Assembly (NCBI GenBank): GCA_017631855.1
Contig: JAGBSP010000008.1
Coordinates: 1 to 40,709 of the forward strand
DNA: 40,709 nucleotides
Direction: 5' to 3'
DNA from: Clostridia bacterium
GTDB lineage: Bacteria; Bacillota; Clostridia; Oscillospirales; CAG-272
Below are positions 7,182 through 18,100 of this stretch, one piece after another (position 1 is the stretch's first letter; the number at the start of each line of letters is the position of its first letter). The notes below the pieces were generated by a model that saw only the letters and a program-made list of their open reading frames with translations, ran no database searches and was not told the DNA's origin. Made by a program: the position numbers and the translations under genes.

Positions 7182-7421
7182 TGGGCAAACTATGCTCAAA
7201 AAGTTCAAGTGGGACGTGAAAACGTCTTGCTTTTGAAGTATTGCCTTGGTGTTGCCTTTTGCCCAGCGGTTGCCTGCTTGGCGAAAGTAATCGCCGGTGC
7301 GCTTCCGCTGCCAATGCTACCTTTTGGTAGAGGAACAATACTGCAAGAAAAACGGTAAACATTTTGATGGCAACATCAAGCTCGAAGGAGAGAAACTCCT
7401 TCAAAAAACGTTCACAGGAGG
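7182..7421 (+). ncRNA. structured 5' leader RNA, candidate cis-regulatory element
   Basis: The leader contains a series of perfect helices: a long-range 8-bp pairing of TGGGCAAA (7182-7189) with TTTGCCCA (7258-7265); GACGT-GAAA-ACGTC (7213-7226); GGCGA/TCGCC (7280-7295); CTACC-TTTT-GGTAG (7317-7330); TTGATG-GCAA-CATCAA (7364-7379); and GAAGGAG/CTCCTTC (7384-7402). Two loops are GNRA tetraloops. CTCCT at 7396-7400 could instead pair with the ribosome binding site AGGAGG (7416-7421), so the last helix and sequestration of that site exclude each other. This suggests translational control. No known riboswitch class was recognised. Confidence 0.5.
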
Positions 7422-7429
7422 AAATTTGA

Positions 7430-10400
7430 ATGAAAAAGGCGAAATTTCTTAGAATAACAGCCTTTTTGCTGACGTTCGTGTTCTTGTTCTGCAGCGCCGC
7501 TACTCTGGTTGGCGCAAAGACCAACGCTTCGGTCTCGGATACAACCACGGATGACATCAAAGAGCTGTTAAATGCAATTTCGTACGGCAAGTACAGCGCG
7601 AATAACGCGAACGTGCCAAAAGCAACGGAGGCGGATGAAATCGTCTTCGGAATTGATGACTTTGACAAAGCGAACTCTGATAAGGGTTGGGAAAAACAAA
7701 CCTACGAGGAAATAGACGGTATCTATCTTCCGAGCTCCGGAGTTTTCTCTTGGTCGAAGAAACTCGTCAACGAGGACGAGGTAAAGAACTACGTTGCAAA
7801 GAAGTATAACGTAGTGATTGAATATTACCCGGTGGCAAATAAGGTGGCTTCCATCGAGCGTGTATTCATGATCAACGATGCGGTTCCTTTTGCGGAAGCG
7901 CGCTATTTGACGATCTCTAAGATTTGGAAAAACGTGTATCCCGACGGTCAGTTTGAGCTGGCGGAAGGCGAGAGCGCGGATGCTTATCTTGCAAAGGCAA
8001 CAGAGGTCGGAATTGACGCCGAAAAGGTAGAAGACGGCGGAAAAACTTTCATTAAATATAAAATGCCTGCATATTGGACGGCAGAAACTTCGGCGCTCGT
8101 TGATGAATTGGCTCTTCGCTTTTTCTCGGCGGACATCGACGGAAACGAAATTCGTTCGGCTCTGACACAGGCTCCTACTTGGTCGACGTACCAGTTTAGA
8201 GACTCCAGTGGCTTCTACAACGAGCCCTTTGAATTCGTGATTGCTCCCGACCTTCAGGGGGATCTGACGCTGACGTTGGAGTCGGTTAACGAGCCTATCG
8301 TGATCTCCGAGATCCGTTTGGTAGCTCCCGAGGATACGGTGAGCTATGAGGAGTATTCTGAGAAGTATGCATCGGCTCCCAACGGTACGGGTACGGTAAA
8401 GATCGAGGGTGAGTATTTCACGGCAACCTCGTCGCAGACGATCTACCCCGTGTCGGACAACACCAGTGCAATTACCTCTCCCGCATCGGCTCAGTCGAGC
8501 TTGCTCAACACGATGGGCGGCGACAAGTGGCAGGGTGTCGGACAGTGGCTTGAGTATAAGTTCTCGGTAGACGAGAGCGGTATGTATCATATTGCTCCTC
8601 GCTTCAAGCAGGCGCTTCTGGAAGGTATGTACACCTCCCGTGCGATCCGCTTCTACAGTGATGATACGCTCAAGGAGGGCGATGACGGCTACTATAACGG
8701 TCTGCCCTTTGCGGAGGCTACCAAGCTGAAGTTTGACTATTCGTCGGATTGGCAGTCTTGCGTTCTGAACGACGGTACGAACGAGTTTAAGTTCTATTTT
8801 GAAAAAGACGTCGTTTACACGATGCGTATAGAAGTCTCGCTCGGTAGTAACGGTGATATCGTTCGCCGAGTTCAGGAGGTTTTGGATACCATCAACTCGG
8901 CTTACTTAAATATTATGAAGCTGACGGGATCGGATCCTGACGAGAACCGTGACTACGGATTCTCGCGCGTCATGCCTGACGTTATGAAGGATATGCTTCT
9001 GTCTGCCGAAGAGCTGAACTCGATTTCGGCAGAGCTTTCGGAAGAGGCGGGCGTTAAGAGCTCGATGACGGCAACGCTGGAAGATATTGCTCGTTTGCTT
9101 CGTACGATGGGTCTGAGCGACGATGAGGTTGCAAAGAACCTGGAGAACCTGAAGACCAAGATCGGTACGCTCGGTACCTGGCTCTCGGATGCAAAGACGC
9201 AGCCGTTGCTCTTGGACTTTGTAAACGTTCAGTCGCCCGAGGCTGAGCTTCCCCAAGCGGAGGCGGGCTTCTGGAAGACGCTTCTCTATGAGATTCGAGG
9301 CTTCTTTACGAGCTTCTTCCGCCACTACGACCGTATGGGCGCGCTGGATGAGAATCTCAGCGAGGAAGCAGTTGAAGTCTGGATTGCTACCGGACGAGAT
9401 CAGTCGCAGGTTATCCGTGGACTGATCAACAACAAGTTCACGCCCGAGACGGGTGTTACGATCAACCTGAAGCTGATTGCTGCCGGAACGCTGCTGCCTT
9501 CGATTCTTGCAAGACGAGGCCCCGACGTTTACATCGGTTTGGACCAGGGTACCGTTATCAACTACGCAATCCGTGGTGCACTGCTTCCGATCGAGGATCT
9601 CGAAGGATATGAAGAGATCGCGGCAGGCTTTAACGAATCGGCAATGATCGTTCTTGGTATCGAAGATGCGGACGGCAAGTTCCATACCTACGGTCTGCCC
9701 GAGACGCAGAGCTTTAATATGATGTTTATCCGTGAGGATATTCTCGCAGAGCTTGACATCAAGATCCCCAAGACATGGGACGACGTTAAGGAAGCAATTC
9801 CCGTTCTTCAGGCAAACAACATGATGATCGGTATGGCAAACGACTCGAACATCTTCCTCTATCAGAGCGGCGGTGAGCTTTTCGCCGACGACGGTATGAG
9901 AATCAACCTTGATTCGAACGTAGCACTTGAGTCGTTCAACACGATGTGTGATATGTTTACGATGTACTCGTTCCCCTACAAGTACGATGCGGCAAACCGT
10001 TTCAGAACCGGTGAGATGCCCATCCTCTTCTCGGGCTACACGGCAACCTACAACCAGCTCAAGGTCTTCGCAACCGAAATTGAAGGTCTGTGGAAGTTCT
10101 ATCCGCTGCCCGGATACGAGAATGAGAAGGGTGAGATCAACAACGTTGCAGTATCTTCGGTTACGGCAATCGGTATGATCGCAGGCTGTGAGAACATCGA
10201 AGGTGCTTGGAAGTTTATGCAGTGGCATAGCGGAACCGAATATCAGATTGATTATTCGAACGAAATGATTGCAATTCTCGGACCTTCCGCAAAGCATCCG
10301 ACGGCAAACGTTGAAGCGCTTGCAAGTATGCCTTGGACGGCAGCAGAGTATGAGCAGGTTTCGTACCAGTTCCAGAATCTTGCAGCAATTCCGAACTATC

Positions 10401-10825
10401 CCGGTGCTTACATTGTTGCGCGTTACACGAACTTCGCGTTCTTGGATGCGTTCAACAATAAAGTGGATCCCGCAACCGCACTGCAGGAATACATTACGAT
10501 TATTAACAAAGAAATTACGCGTAAGCGTGCAGAGTTCGGTCTGGAAACCCTCGACTACGTAGGACAGACGCTGGCGCAGAAGCGTATGGCTCAGGCAGAG
10601 AAGGAGCTTCAGGCAATTTACGAGGGCTCTTCTTACAATAGTGCTTACGATACGGCTTACGACAATGTGATGCTGGCGATTGAAGGTTACAATACCGAAG
10701 ATTACGCAACCCTTCGCGCGTTGGCAAATGATCTCGAGCAGCTCAACGAAGAACTCTTCGCAACGGCGATTGGTTACCTGAGAGATGCAGCGAGAGCACT
10801 CGAGTCGTACGAGGCCTATAAATAA
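7430..10825 (+). CDS. large extracellular solute-binding protein fused to carbohydrate-binding-like domain
   Basis: A 1131-residue exported protein. Residues 1-29 are a signal peptide that appears to end VGA; Cys21 (FLFCSA) is inside the hydrophobic core and is not a lipobox. Residues 30-320 are beta-rich and unassigned. About 320-470 resembles a carbohydrate-binding module (WQGVGQWLEYKFSV, SGMYHIAPRFKQ). About 475-600 is helical. About 645-1070 is a family 1 sugar-binding protein domain (VEVWIATGRDQ, IPKTWDDV, FRTGEMPILFSGYTATY, EGAWKFMQWHSG), and the tail is helical. It should capture a glycan for the permeases encoded next to it. Ordinary family members have about 430-500 residues and are lipoproteins, so the N-terminal 640 residues and the missing anchor are odd. 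AGGAGG lies 8 nt before the ATG. Confidence 0.82.
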   Translation: MKKAKFLRITAFLLTFVFLFCSAATLVGAKTNASVSDTTTDDIKELLNAISYGKYSANNANVPKATEADEIVFGIDDFDKANSDKGWEKQTYEEIDGIYLPSSGVFSWSKKLVNEDEVKNYVAKKYNVVIEYYPVANKVASIERVFMINDAVPFAEARYLTISKIWKNVYPDGQFELAEGESADAYLAKATEVGIDAEKVEDGGKTFIKYKMPAYWTAETSALVDELALRFFSADIDGNEIRSALTQAPTWSTYQFRDSSGFYNEPFEFVIAPDLQGDLTLTLESVNEPIVISEIRLVAPEDTVSYEEYSEKYASAPNGTGTVKIEGEYFTATSSQTIYPVSDNTSAITSPASAQSSLLNTMGGDKWQGVGQWLEYKFSVDESGMYHIAPRFKQALLEGMYTSRAIRFYSDDTLKEGDDGYYNGLPFAEATKLKFDYSSDWQSCVLNDGTNEFKFYFEKDVVYTMRIEVSLGSNGDIVRRVQEVLDTINSAYLNIMKLTGSDPDENRDYGFSRVMPDVMKDMLLSAEELNSISAELSEEAGVKSSMTATLEDIARLLRTMGLSDDEVAKNLENLKTKIGTLGTWLSDAKTQPLLLDFVNVQSPEAELPQAEAGFWKTLLYEIRGFFTSFFRHYDRMGALDENLSEEAVEVWIATGRDQSQVIRGLINNKFTPETGVTINLKLIAAGTLLPSILARRGPDVYIGLDQGTVINYAIRGALLPIEDLEGYEEIAAGFNESAMIVLGIEDADGKFHTYGLPETQSFNMMFIREDILAELDIKIPKTWDDVKEAIPVLQANNMMIGMANDSNIFLYQSGGELFADDGMRINLDSNVALESFNTMCDMFTMYSFPYKYDAANRFRTGEMPILFSGYTATYNQLKVFATEIEGLWKFYPLPGYENEKGEINNVAVSSVTAIGMIAGCENIEGAWKFMQWHSGTEYQIDYSNEMIAILGPSAKHPTANVEALASMPWTAAEYEQVSYQFQNLAAIPNYPGAYIVARYTNFAFLDAFNNKVDPATALQEYITIINKEITRKRAEFGLETLDYVGQTLAQKRMAQAEKELQAIYEGSSYNSAYDTAYDNVMLAIEGYNTEDYATLRALANDLEQLNEELFATAIGYLRDAARALESYEAYK

Positions 10826-10869
10826 TAATGAAGCGAATTGACAAAAAATAAATGAAGGAGAGAAGAAGT

Positions 10870-11817
10870 ATGTCCTCAAAAACGGCACAAAAGAAGGCTG
10901 TAGCGCGCAAAGATATGACTCGCGCGCAGTGGACGTGGAAAGAGATGAAGCGCAATTGGGTTGCCTACGCGATGATCGCACCCTTTATGCTGATCTTTAC
11001 CGCTTTTACGGTATTGCCCGTGCTCTTGTCCATCGTGCTCAGCTTTACTGATTTTAACTTGCTTCAAATGCCGAATATCGTCTGGCTCGACAACTACATT
11101 CGTTTGTTCCTCGACGACGACATATTCCTCATTGCTGCAAAGAATACATTGATCTTTGCTGCGATCGTCGGACCTGCGTCCTACTTAATGGCCCTTTTGA
11201 TCGCATGGTTTATTAACGAGCTTTCTCCCAAGATCAGAGCGGTAGTAACTCTGGTATTCTACGCACCCTCGATCGCAGGTCAGGTTTATCTGGTTTGGGG
11301 TACGCTGTTCTCGGCGGACTCTTACGGTTGGGCAAATGCGTGGCTCGTAAAATTGGGAATTATAGATGGACCAATCGCGTGGTTTGAAAATGCGAAGTAC
11401 GTTATGCCACTGTGTATCGTGGTTGCACTTTGGACCTCGCTTGGTACGTCCTTCCTGTCAAACATTGCAGGTTTGCAGGGTATTGACAAAGCACAGTACG
11501 AGGCGGGTGCCGTCGATGGTATCAAGAACCGTTGGCAGGAGCTTTGGTACATCACCCTCCCGAACATGAAGCCTCAGCTGATGTTCTCGGCAGTTATGTC
11601 GATTACGCAGTCCTTCGGTTTCGGTGGTGTCGTTACCGCGCTCTGCGGATTCCCGTCGGTTGACTATGCGGCGCATACCATCATGCACCACCTGGATGAC
11701 TACGGCGGACAGCGTTTTGAGACGGGTTACTCGTCGGCAATCGCAGTCGTCCTGTTCGCAGTCATGGTTGGCTCGAATGCATTGGTTAGAAAACTTCTTT
11801 CTAAGGTAGGTACGTAA
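10870..11817 (+). CDS. sugar ABC transporter permease, MalF/UgpA type (pair 1)
   Basis: A 315-residue inner-membrane permease with about six transmembrane segments after a basic cytoplasmic start. The ATG at 10870 (MSSKTAQKK) is preferred because AAGGAG lies before it; an in-frame ATG at 10852 has none. The EAA loop that contacts the ATPase is seen around residues 220-245 (YEAGAVDGIKNRWQELWYI then TLPNMKPQL). It forms a pair with the next gene, which starts 1 nt after its stop. It belongs to the CUT1 carbohydrate uptake family. The operon has no ATPase, so a shared MsmX-type ATPase elsewhere is presumed. Confidence 0.9.
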   Translation: MSSKTAQKKAVARKDMTRAQWTWKEMKRNWVAYAMIAPFMLIFTAFTVLPVLLSIVLSFTDFNLLQMPNIVWLDNYIRLFLDDDIFLIAAKNTLIFAAIVGPASYLMALLIAWFINELSPKIRAVVTLVFYAPSIAGQVYLVWGTLFSADSYGWANAWLVKLGIIDGPIAWFENAKYVMPLCIVVALWTSLGTSFLSNIAGLQGIDKAQYEAGAVDGIKNRWQELWYITLPNMKPQLMFSAVMSITQSFGFGGVVTALCGFPSVDYAAHTIMHHLDDYGGQRFETGYSSAIAVVLFAVMVGSNALVRKLLSKVGT

Positions 11818-11818
11818 T

Positions 11819-12694
11819 ATGGCAAAGAAATTAAGAACAAGAAAGCATAAAGTCGTACTTGCCCGTTCCCGCGGCGGTGACGCAGGAATTACCGTAGTAC
11901 TCGCGCTCCTCGGCGTATTCATGTTCATCCCGATGTACTACGTTGTAATCCAATCTCTCAAGCCTCTTGACGAGCTTTGGATGTTCCCCCCGAGATTCTA
12001 CGTTTCGAATCCCACCTTTAAGAACTTTAAGGATCTCTTTACTCTGATGAGCGGAAACCTTGTTCCGTTCTCACGTTACATCTTCAACACGGTATTTACC
12101 TCTGTAGCAGGTACGTTTGGAAGCTTGTTCCTTTCGTCTTTGGCAGCATACGCGTTTGCAAAGATCAAATTCCCCGGCGGAAAAGGAATGTTTAAACTCG
12201 TTCGTACCTCGCTGATGTTCCACCAGACGGTTACGGCAATCACGTCGTTCATTCTGATGAGTGCGCTTGGTATCGTTGATACGTATTGGGCAATCATCGT
12301 TCCCGCATGGAGCTCTACGTTGGGACTTTACCTGATGAAGCAGTTTATGGAATCCAGTGTAACCGACGCCGTGCTCGAAAGTGCACGACTTGACGGTGCA
12401 AGTGAGCTTCGCACCTTCTGGACGATTGCGATGCCGATGGTTAAGCCCGCGTGGCTGACCCTGATCATCTTCTCGTTCAAGGATTTGTGGAACGCAGGTG
12501 CTTCGATCTACATTCACTCGGAGCAGCTCAAATCGCTCAACTACGCAATCGGACAGATCACCGCGGGCGGTATCAAGCGTGCCGGTGCATCTGCGGCGGC
12601 AACCGTCGTCATGATGATCGTTCCGATCTCGGTATTCGTAATATCCCAGTCGAACATCATCGAAACGATGGGATCCAGTGGTATGAAAGACTAA
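11819..12694 (+). CDS. carbohydrate ABC transporter permease, MalG type (pair 1)
   Basis: A 291-residue permease with about six hydrophobic segments. It starts with the basic stretch MAKKLRTRKHKVV, and its EAA loop near residues 180-205 reads LESARLDGASELRTFWTIA then MPMVKP. It matches MalG/UgpE-type partners of CUT1 importers. The start is 1 nt after the previous stop; AAGGTAGG in the end of the upstream gene serves as a weak ribosome binding site, so the pair is probably translationally coupled. It lies between the pair-1 MalF-type gene and the NHL/Yip1 gene in the operon. Confidence 0.9.
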   Translation: MAKKLRTRKHKVVLARSRGGDAGITVVLALLGVFMFIPMYYVVIQSLKPLDELWMFPPRFYVSNPTFKNFKDLFTLMSGNLVPFSRYIFNTVFTSVAGTFGSLFLSSLAAYAFAKIKFPGGKGMFKLVRTSLMFHQTVTAITSFILMSALGIVDTYWAIIVPAWSSTLGLYLMKQFMESSVTDAVLESARLDGASELRTFWTIAMPMVKPAWLTLIIFSFKDLWNAGASIYIHSEQLKSLNYAIGQITAGGIKRAGASAAATVVMMIVPISVFVISQSNIIETMGSSGMKD

Positions 12695-12712
12695 TTGACA
12701 GGAGGAAAAGCA

Positions 12713-15139
12713 ATGAAAAAATTTACAGCAATTGTTTGCTTGATTTTTGCGCTGGTAATGGCCTTGGCTCTTCCTGTCGCAGCGGCTTCTCCGTATCAGA
12801 CGTATACTTATTCGATCAGCGGAAAAGCACTCCATTCTCCTGATGCATATACCCCCGATAAAACGGTGGATTCGATGGGAATGGGATTGGACGACCTCGA
12901 TTTTATCGGACAGTATTATCCTGAACTCTATCCTTTACAGGATACGATAACTGCATGTGAGATTGCGGCAGAGAAGGAGCAGGCGAAATTTTACGCTGCT
13001 TGGGGTAAGGATTCGAGCCAGTATCCGAATAGCGAGGCTGTGGAGTATGAGGAGTTTAAAGCAGCTCAAGATTCGTTGAATAAGGCACTCGACTCCGTAA
13101 AGAAAGCCAAGACTAACTACAAGACGGCAATGGACACCTACGGCAAGATCAACGGCCCGTCGGATATCGAAGTAGACGATAATGACAACGTCTATATTGC
13201 AGATACAACGAACAACCGTATCGTGGTGCTCGACCGTTATTACAAGGCAAAGTACATCATTACGAGCTTTATAAACGCACAAGGTACCATGGATGCACTG
13301 AAGACTCCCCAGGGCGTATTTATCACTTCGGATAAATATGTTGCAGGTGAGCTTGTTCCCGGTAAGATCTACGTTTGCGACAGTGGTAACAACCGAATCG
13401 TTACCTTTAACCGCAACGGAGAATTTTTGGAAATCATTCCTCAGCCTGAATCCGAGCTGTTTGGAACCGATAGCGTTTATACTCCTATTGCAGTTGCAGT
13501 AGATAATTACGACAGACTTTACGTCGTATCTTCTACCTCTACTGACGGTATTATCGTTATGACCGATGAAGGTGAATTTACCGGATTCGTCGGTGCACAG
13601 AAGGTAACGGTCTCCGCTTGGGAAAAGCTGTGGGAGCGTTTCCAGACGGAGGCTCAGAAGGAGCAGGACGCTCAGAAGGTTTCGTCTGCCTTTAATAACA
13701 TTACTCTCACCGGTGACTTCATTTACGTTACCACTAGCTCGATTCACCCTGAACAGGTAACGAGTGCGATTGACTCGAAGTCTACCTCGGGTGACTACGC
13801 TCCCGTAAAGATGCTTAACGCAGCGGGCGATGAGATTATGCGCCGTAACGGCTTCTATCCGCCTTCGGGTGAAGTTGACCATAAGATGAGAAAGGCATCG
13901 AATACCATTTTTGGAGCTTCCACCGTGGTTGACGTTGCAATCGGTCCCGAAAAGACGTGGTCGATCATTGACCAGAAGAGAAGTAAGGTCTTTACTTACG
14001 ACTTTGACGGAAACTTGTTGTTTGCTTTTGGTGATATGGGTGCTGAGTCGCAGATGCAGCTCGGAAATATTCCCAACCAGGCGTTGGCAGGTATTGTTTA
14101 TCAGGGCGATAAGATGTTGCTTCTGAACAAGAATGACAATAACTTTACGGTATACAGCAGAACCGAGTACGGTAACATTTTGATTCGTGCACTGGCAAAC
14201 CAGAATGCAAGACAGAATGACAAGGCGATCGAGGACTGGACCGAGATTCTCAAGAGAAACTCTAACTTCGACGCGGCGTACATCGGAATCGGTAAAGCAC
14301 TGTACCGTAGCGGTGACTATGAAGAATCTCTGGAATACTTCAAGTCAGCGTATGACACCGCAAATTATTCAGAGTCCTACAAGGAGATCCGTAAGGAATG
14401 GCTCTCGAAGTTCATTATTTTGGTACCGATCTTCGTTGTTGTGGTTTGTATCGGACTTGCAAAATTCTTCGGCTTTGCGAAGAAATTCAACAAGCGAGTT
14501 TCGGTTACCAAGGGAAAGAGAACCTACGCTCAGGAACTGATGTATATGTTCCACGTAATGTTCCATCCCTTTGACGGCTTCTGGGATTTGAAACACGAGA
14601 AGCGCGGCTCGGCAAGAGCAGGTCTTACGATCCTTGGCGTAACCGTTGTTGCGTTCTGGTATCAGAGCTTGGGTAAGGGCTACATTATGAACGCTCGTGG
14701 AACGTATATGACTTTCTTTGGAGCAGTAATGGCAGTCGTTGTTCCGCTGGCACTCTGGATTATCGCAAACTGGTGCTTGACGACACTCTTTGAGGGTGAA
14801 GGAAGCCTGAAGGATATCTTTATTGCGACGACCTATTCGCTCCCGCCCCTTGTTTTAGTGATCATTCCTGCTACAATTGCATCGAACTTTGTTCTTGCAA
14901 ACGAGGCAAGCTTGATTTCCGTTATTACGGTCTTTGGATTCGTATGGGCAGGATTCCTCCTGTTCTTCGGAATGATGGTCACGCACGATTATACGATGGG
15001 CAAGAACTTAATTATGACGCTCTCTACCATCGTTGGAATGGTTTGTATTATGTTTATCGCATTGCTGTTCTCGACGTTGCTTGGAAAGCTGGTCAGCTTT
15101 ATTACCAACATCGTCACCGAGATTCAGTACCGCATGTAA
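12713..15139 (+). CDS. membrane protein with NHL-type repeats, TPR and Yip1 domain
   Basis: An 808-residue protein. The ATG at 12713 (MKKFTAIVC) is chosen over an in-frame ATG at 12695 because AGGAGG lies between them. Residues 1-25 are a signal peptide ending AAA. About 80-140 is a helical, probably coiled segment. About 146-440 has NHL-like beta-propeller blades (GPSDIEVDDNDNVYIADTTN, GKIYVCDSGNNRIVTFNRNG). About 490-560 has a tetratricopeptide pair (YIGIGKALYRSGDYEESLEY). A transmembrane helix follows near 566-588. From about 600 there is a multi-helix Yip1-like membrane domain (HPFDGFWDLKHEKRG is typical). The propeller faces outside and the Yip1 region lies in the membrane (inference). 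Function unknown; the operon position suggests a scaffold or glycan sensor for the importer. Confidence 0.75.
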   Translation: MKKFTAIVCLIFALVMALALPVAAASPYQTYTYSISGKALHSPDAYTPDKTVDSMGMGLDDLDFIGQYYPELYPLQDTITACEIAAEKEQAKFYAAWGKDSSQYPNSEAVEYEEFKAAQDSLNKALDSVKKAKTNYKTAMDTYGKINGPSDIEVDDNDNVYIADTTNNRIVVLDRYYKAKYIITSFINAQGTMDALKTPQGVFITSDKYVAGELVPGKIYVCDSGNNRIVTFNRNGEFLEIIPQPESELFGTDSVYTPIAVAVDNYDRLYVVSSTSTDGIIVMTDEGEFTGFVGAQKVTVSAWEKLWERFQTEAQKEQDAQKVSSAFNNITLTGDFIYVTTSSIHPEQVTSAIDSKSTSGDYAPVKMLNAAGDEIMRRNGFYPPSGEVDHKMRKASNTIFGASTVVDVAIGPEKTWSIIDQKRSKVFTYDFDGNLLFAFGDMGAESQMQLGNIPNQALAGIVYQGDKMLLLNKNDNNFTVYSRTEYGNILIRALANQNARQNDKAIEDWTEILKRNSNFDAAYIGIGKALYRSGDYEESLEYFKSAYDTANYSESYKEIRKEWLSKFIILVPIFVVVVCIGLAKFFGFAKKFNKRVSVTKGKRTYAQELMYMFHVMFHPFDGFWDLKHEKRGSARAGLTILGVTVVAFWYQSLGKGYIMNARGTYMTFFGAVMAVVVPLALWIIANWCLTTLFEGEGSLKDIFIATTYSLPPLVLVIIPATIASNFVLANEASLISVITVFGFVWAGFLLFFGMMVTHDYTMGKNLIMTLSTIVGMVCIMFIALLFSTLLGKLVSFITNIVTEIQYRM

Positions 15140-15158
15140 CGGATAGGAGGATGTTACT

Positions 15159-18100
15159 ATGAAAATGAAAAGAATAATATCGTCTCTCTTAGCCGTTCTG
15201 ATGATCCTGAGCGCAGGAACGTTGCTGATCGGTGCAGCAGAGACGAATGGTGAGGCAGAGGCTTACACTTACAATACGGGTGACGGACAGTCGTTGATGG
15301 CACCGTCCGGTATGGCGCTCGAGCCCTATGCTTACAAGACGGGTGAGTATTCACTTGCCGACGGAAGCAAGGGTGTCATTCAGACCCCGGAAGATAAGCT
15401 CAAAACGATGGACTACCGCTACGGCAACGACAAGTACCAACTTTACGTTGACGCGTACAGCGGTGAGATCGCCGTCAAAAACAGAGCTACCGGTGAGCTT
15501 CTGTTCTCCAATCCGTATAACATTGGAGATTCTACTGCCTCCGACGCAAGCACGCAAAAGGGTGAAGGAACGAAAAATGAGTTGCTTTCCCAGATTATTG
15601 TAAGTTTTACAAACATTAAGGATAAGGATGCTGCGGCTGCTACTTACAACAGCTACTACTGGGCAGCTTGCCGTGATCAGATTTCGGTCAAGAGCATTAA
15701 AAACGGTATTCGTGTAGAATACTCGCTCGGACGTGAAGTCAGTGAAACGGTCGTTCCTCAGGCAATTTTGCAGACCTCGGCAGAGGAAAAGATCTTTAAC
15801 GTGATCGAAGAAGCGATCGAATGGCATACGGTTGCCATGGATCCCTATTCGGGCGACCCTATATTCGATGAGAACAGCCCTTTCTATAGAGAGCAGTTTG
15901 AATACACCAAGCTTAGATCCTTCTATGAGTTGCAGGATCCGAGTAAGGCAGTGATTCCTCAGAGAGATTTGGATTTCTGGGCAGAGCTTGGCGTTGACCT
16001 GAACGAAACGCCGATCTACCGTTTGAAGATCGAAAATCCCGCAGAGAACGAAAACCAGATCAGACGTTTGGAATCGTTTATCAAGAGATACTGTCCCGAC
16101 TACACCGTTGACGAAAAGAACGCAGACTATGCGGATCTGGGCGGCTTTGAGGAAGAAAAGATCGAAGCAGCACTCTTCCGTATGGCGCTCGAGTACACGC
16201 TCGATGACAACGGTCTGGTGGTAACTCTGCCTGCGAACGGTATTCGTTTTGACGAAACCAAATACCGTTTGAATGATATTCAGGTCCTGCCCTATATGGG
16301 AGCGGGAATGAATCCGAATCCTGGTTATACCTTCTTCCCCGACGGTTCGGGTGCATTGTTCGATTTCGCAACAATTGCGGAGCTTGGCAACAAGAAGGAC
16401 TTTACGGGTAAAATTTATGGTGAGGACTACGCTTACCACGAGATTGAAGGAAAATTGATGGAAATTGTTCGCTATCCTGTCTTCGGATTGGTAGAGGAGC
16501 AGACATTCGTTAGTTATGAGTATGACGTTTTCGGTAACGTGATCAAGGAAACTCCGTATCAAGAGATGCGTGGCTTCGTTGCTGTTGTTGAAGAGGGTGC
16601 ATCCTTGATGCAGCTGACCTCGTCGCACGGCGGTCCTACGAGTGAATACAATACCATCAAGATTTCGGTCAAGCCCAGACCTACCGACAGCTTTAACTTG
16701 CAAGACTCGGTATCGGTTGCAGAAAACAGACCTTATACGGTCGTTTCCGACAGAAAATACACGGGCTCTTATAAGATCCGTTATAAGATGCTTACCGACG
16801 ATACGTTGGCAGCAGAGAACGGAGTAGAAGATTACTACGAATGCTCTTATATGGGTATGGCAAAGGCATATCGTGAATATTTGGAATCCCAAGGTGTTCT
16901 GACGCGTTTGACCGCTGCTGACGTAGAAGAGAATATGCCTCTGTACATCGAAACTTTCGGTGCATTTAAGACTACGAAGAAGATTCTTTCGATTCCTGTT
17001 GAGGTAATGGCTCCGCTGACCAGCTTCAAGGATATCTCGACGATGTACGATTCCTTGGCAGAGGATGGCGTAAGCAACGTCAACTTTGTGATGAAGGGAT
17101 ACCGCAAGGGCGGTTTGTCGATGGAAGCTGTTCCGTATAACCTCAAGTGGGAGGGCACTGTAGAGAAGGATATGGACTTCGAAGAGTTGCTCGCTTATGC
17201 AAAGGAAAAGGGCTTTGGCATATATCCCGACGCTGACTTCGTATTTGCTAACGCAAACTACAACTTTGACGGTTACTCTTTGAGCGATCATGCGGCAAAG
17301 ACTATTGATAACCGTTATACAAGTAAGAGAGAGTACAGCGCAACCCAACACACCTACACGAGCTTCTTTGAGATGGCACTGTCTTCGGCATCCTTCAGCC
17401 ACTTCTATGAGAAGTTCATTCCGGAGTACAATGAGTACGATCCGATGGGACTTTCGATTTCCACGCTTGGTTCGTATCTGAACTCCGACTTTGATGAGGA
17501 TGATCCTTACAACCGCGCAGATACCGAGGACTTCACGGTAGAAGCATTTGCATATATTCGTAAGAATATGCCCAATGCAAAGCTTTTGACTTCCGGCGGT
17601 AATGCGTACTCTTGGAAGTATGTTGATCACATCACCGATATTGCGCTTGACTCGAGTAGAATTGACTTCTCGACGGCATCCGTTCCGTTCCTCGGTATGG
17701 TTCTCCACGGCTACGTAGAGATCGCAGGTACTCCCTTCAATACCGAAGGAAATCTGGACTATGCATTCCTGAAGACGCTCGAGAGCGGTGCAGCTCTTAA
17801 GTTCTTGCTTTCGTATCAGAATACGGCAGGTCTTAAGGAATATGAAATGACCAGTAAGTACTACTCCATTCGTTACGATATTTGGTATAACGATATGGTT
17901 TCGAAGTACACCAAGCTTAACTCGCTCATCAAGGACGTACAGACGAGTGTTATCGTCGATCACAAGTTCCTTGACGGTGTTCGTGTTGCAGACGATGATG
18001 AGATGGTAAACGATATCATCACCGATCTCGATGCAGCACTGAAGTACGAGCAAGATAAGAAGCTTGCTGCGGCAGAGGCAAAGAGAGAAAAGATTTTCAA

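Noticed and set aside
7182-7290. c-di-GMP-I (GEMM) riboswitch suggested by GGGCAAAC and GGGACG in the leader
   Set aside because: The CAAAGCC segment after GGGACG and the GGTAGGTAGCGGG-type second strand are missing, and GACGTGAAAACGTC forms its own hairpin instead.
7149-7358. 69-codon open frame in the leader of the uptake operon
   Set aside because: Its ATG lies inside the promoter -10 region and has no ribosome binding site; the stretch is better explained as folded RNA.
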